IMG/VR virus record: IMGVR_UViG_3300010430_004805
Location: 1-39,884 of that record
DNA: 39,884 nucleotides
Direction: 5' to 3' (one strand)
Source of the DNA: a virus
A program made the translations under genes and the position numbers. Below are positions 38,216-39,884 of this stretch, piece after piece (the first letter of the stretch is position 1; each line of letters starts with the position of its first letter). The notes under the pieces are model-generated. The model had not been told where the DNA came from. It made no database searches and worked only from the letters and a program-made list of their open reading frames with translations.

Positions 38216-38539
38216 ATGGCCAATATCAACAACCCCCAAGTCAACGTCTTCTGTAACACCCGGCTGCGCCCGTTCTCCGAGACGCTGCTCGCAGGGGTCA
38301 TCGAGGCGGAAGAGCTCACGGACTATTACGACGAGAACATCGCGCCTCTGCTCGCCGCATACGCGGACGCCGATATCATCGAAGACGGCCGGTCGAGCCA
38401 GGGCGTCTCGGTCTTGACCAAGGCGGATATCGAAGGGTTCGTCGCTGTCGTGAAGGCGCTGCGGACTACCTTCACCGATCCATATCGTGCCGTCGTCCGG
38501 AAGCCGACGGTGCGGAAGATCAGCGTCGCGGCGGTGTAG
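38216..38539 (+). CDS. Hypothetical protein before the beta-helix gene
   Basis: A 107-residue protein with an N-terminal NNPQVNVFCNTRLRPFSETL and a helical middle (AYADADIIEDGRSSQGVSVL, IEGFVAVVKALRTTF). AAAAGGGAG precedes the start. No family is recognised. It lies in the same operon 3 bp before the next gene. Confidence 0.65.
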   Translation: MANINNPQVNVFCNTRLRPFSETLLAGVIEAEELTDYYDENIAPLLAAYADADIIEDGRSSQGVSVLTKADIEGFVAVVKALRTTFTDPYRAVVRKPTVRKISVAAV

Positions 38540-38542
38540 TAG

Positions 38543-39661
38543 ATGGCTGACGTATGGGTCACCAATGCAGGCGCGGGACTGCAGGACGGCAGCAGCCTCG
38601 CCAATGCTTATGCGGCGGACGATCTGGCGCAGGCGATGGTGGACCTTTCCGCCGCGTCAACCGGGTCGATCCTCCGGATCTGCGGGGACATCACGACGAC
38701 AGCGGCCCAGACCGTATCGGCAGCCGTTGCCGACACCACCTCGGACGATACAGCGCCGAAAATGGTGCAGGGAAGAGACGCGGCGGATACGGCTGATGCG
38801 CGTGTGACCATCACGACGGCCATCACCACCGGGGCGATATTGACGCTGGCCGGCGCGAACGAGGGTATATCCGGTCTCGTCTGGCGGGATATCACCTTCG
38901 ATGCCGAAGGCAAGGCGGGCGTCGATTGTTTGTATTGGGGTGCCTCCAATTTTTGGGATGCACATGTTTTTCATCGCTGCGCCTTCCTGAACGGAAAAAT
39001 CGGCTGCTACGCCCTTGGCACCGGTAAGCATGTGTTCAATCGCTGCGCCTTCATGGGCAACGCTTCTCATGGATACTCCGGCGGAAATTCGCGCGGGTCG
39101 GCTGACTTTTTTGCATGCCGCATGATCAATAACGGCGGCTGGGGCGTCACCGGCATGTCGCTGGCCCTGCAGCTTTGGTTCTGCGTCGTCTCGTACAACA
39201 CCAGCGGCGGCGTCAATTTCGTACGGCATATCAATCAATGTGTCGCCATCAACTGCACCATCGATCATAACGGCGGTCCTGGGATCATATTCGATGTCGC
39301 CTTCTCGCAGAGTCTTATGTCCAATAGCTCCGCGCCGATGGCTATCAACAATCTGATCACGTCCAACGGGACGTATGGGATCGAATTCGGCTGCGGTGAC
39401 CCGTCCGCCGCCAACTACACCGAGGATTTGATCGCCATCGAAGGCAACGTCCTCTTTGGCAACATCAGCGGGACCTATGCCGAGACAGGCGCTTACCCGC
39501 CGGGCCTCGGTGCTTATGTCGCGGCGAACAACACGCTGGCGGGCAGCGACCCTACCTATACTGACGACACTCTGGCTGGAGGCCTGGATTATTCACTTCC
39601 GCCCGGCAGTGCGGTCATTGGCGAAGGACTGGCCGTCGATGTTACTGACGGGGCGTCCTGA
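38543..39661 (+). CDS. Right-handed beta-helix tailspike-like protein
   Basis: A 372-residue protein opening with VWVTNAGAGLQDGSSLANAY, a usual start of pectate-lyase-like phage spikes. Repeated coils such as HVFHRCAFLNGKIGCYALGT, HVFNRCAFMGNASHGYSGGN, FFACRMINNGGWGVTGMS and CVAINCTIDHNGGPGIIFD show a parallel beta-helix from ~95 to 315. Cys and Asn ladders are visible. Whether it has hydrolase activity cannot be told; the active-site acids of known endosialidase or lyase spikes are not assigned. Confidence 0.82.
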   Translation: MADVWVTNAGAGLQDGSSLANAYAADDLAQAMVDLSAASTGSILRICGDITTTAAQTVSAAVADTTSDDTAPKMVQGRDAADTADARVTITTAITTGAILTLAGANEGISGLVWRDITFDAEGKAGVDCLYWGASNFWDAHVFHRCAFLNGKIGCYALGTGKHVFNRCAFMGNASHGYSGGNSRGSADFFACRMINNGGWGVTGMSLALQLWFCVVSYNTSGGVNFVRHINQCVAINCTIDHNGGPGIIFDVAFSQSLMSNSSAPMAINNLITSNGTYGIEFGCGDPSAANYTEDLIAIEGNVLFGNISGTYAETGAYPPGLGAYVAANNTLAGSDPTYTDDTLAGGLDYSLPPGSAVIGEGLAVDVTDGAS

Positions 39662-39663
39662 CA

Positions 39664-39884
39664 ATGGCGAATTCGACTCCCGGCGCATACTCGATCACGC
39701 CTGGCGCACATATCATCCAAGCCAGTGCGGGCGGCGGCAGCCTGACGGCGACGCCCTTGACGGCGCAGGCGCCGGTGCTGGGCACGCCGGCCGCGGGTCA
39801 GGTGCACACTCTGGCGGCCGCGGATCTTACGGCGCAGGCGGCGACGGTCGGCGCACCGGCGGCTGCCCAGCATCACGTCTTGAC
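39664..39884 (+). CDS. Repetitive tail-region protein, N-terminus only
   Basis: ATG 39664, two bases after the previous stop; the gene runs off the window. After STPGAYSITPGAHIIQASAG it enters a tandem pattern: LTAQAPVLGTPAAGQVHTL then LTAQAATVGAPAAAQHHVL, a repeat of about 23 residues rich in Ala/Thr/Gly/Pro. Similar repeat-rich tail proteins occur in alphaproteobacterial phages. Function unknown. Confidence 0.65.
   Translation, partial: MANSTPGAYSITPGAHIIQASAGGGSLTATPLTAQAPVLGTPAAGQVHTLAAADLTAQAATVGAPAAAQHHVL

Larger units (their letters stand above)
124..39884. mobile_element. Mu-like transposable prophage (left end to tail fibres; right end outside)
   Basis: Gene order follows phage Mu: left-end transposase sites, c-like repressor, Ner, A, B, GemA, Mor-like, lysis, gp27-gp30, protease/scaffold, capsid, gp36, G, gp37, gp38, sheath, tube, chaperone, tape measure, N, P, gp45-gp48, fibres. 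All structural modules look intact, with no stop-interrupted essential gene seen. The right end and any mom-like gene lie beyond the window. The 5-bp target duplication therefore cannot be checked here. The left boundary is placed at a TGTA at 124 because the first repeat extends a little left of the next candidate TG at 141. Confidence 0.93.

Noticed and set aside
38543-39884. Diversity-generating retroelement target
   Set aside because: No reverse transcriptase or template/variable repeat pair is seen in the window.
1-39884. CRISPR array, rRNA or insertion sequence
   Set aside because: No regularly spaced repeats, no rRNA stretches and no transposase besides the MuA-like gene were noticed.

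Overview
The window holds the left end and nearly the whole body of a Mu-like (transposable, contractile-tailed) prophage in a GC-rich proteobacterium, most likely an alphaproteobacterium. Reasons are the high GC, the dense ATGA/GTGA-overlapped genes, and accessory families (DUF4326, DUF5131, ParB-like proteins) that I know mainly from alphaproteobacterial phages. Host DNA is limited to the first ~123 bases, the start of a cysteine-synthase-like gene read leftward. The prophage begins between about 124 and 141 and runs off the right edge inside the tail-fibre region, so the right end is not visible.

Layout. (1) 124-377: left transposase-binding end with three TTGCAG-type repeats. (2) 378-1751: a GNAT-like gene facing two coupled unknown leftward genes, probably lysogenic cargo. 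(3) 1813-2749: divergent c-like repressor and Ner-like regulator around a perfect 10-bp-arm operator. (4) 2746-6927: ParB-like protein, an unknown, MuA transposase (DDE) and MuB ATPase. (5) 6924-13526: early/middle region with a DnaA-domain-IV-like protein, Gam-like protein, TSCPD-like protein, MT-A70 methyltransferase, GemA, a second ParB-like protein, an XRE regulator, DUF5131 and DUF4326. (6) 13529-13933: Mor-like activator, then terminators. (7) 14073-16208: lysis genes and small Mu gp25/gp26-type genes. (8) 16212-21215: DNA packaging and portal, with a MuF protein carrying a C-terminal PBECR2-type nuclease. (9) 21654-25787: protease/scaffold, decoration, capsid, gp35, an embedded initiator-tRNA-like gene, gp36 and G. 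(10) 25784-36027: sheath, tube, chaperone with frameshift, tape measure, N, P, gp45-gp48. (11) 36032-39884: tail-fibre and receptor-binding genes, including discoidin-like and beta-helix proteins.

How it works together. The repressor holds the rightward early promoter off. Release lets Ner, A and B drive replicative transposition; the Mor-like protein then switches on late operons. Two late transcription units carry the same palindrome exactly 91 bp before their first start codon, which points to a shared late-control element. Packaging is headful-type as in Mu (DUF3486 small subunit plus gp28-like terminase).

Most unusual items: an initiator-tRNA(CAU)-like gene overlapping the stop codon of a structural gene, the duplicated late-leader palindrome, the MuF-nuclease fusion, the DnaA-like DNA-binding protein in the replication region, and a holin-like protein joined to a lipobox segment. 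No reverse transcriptase, CRISPR array, rRNA gene or insertion sequence was seen.
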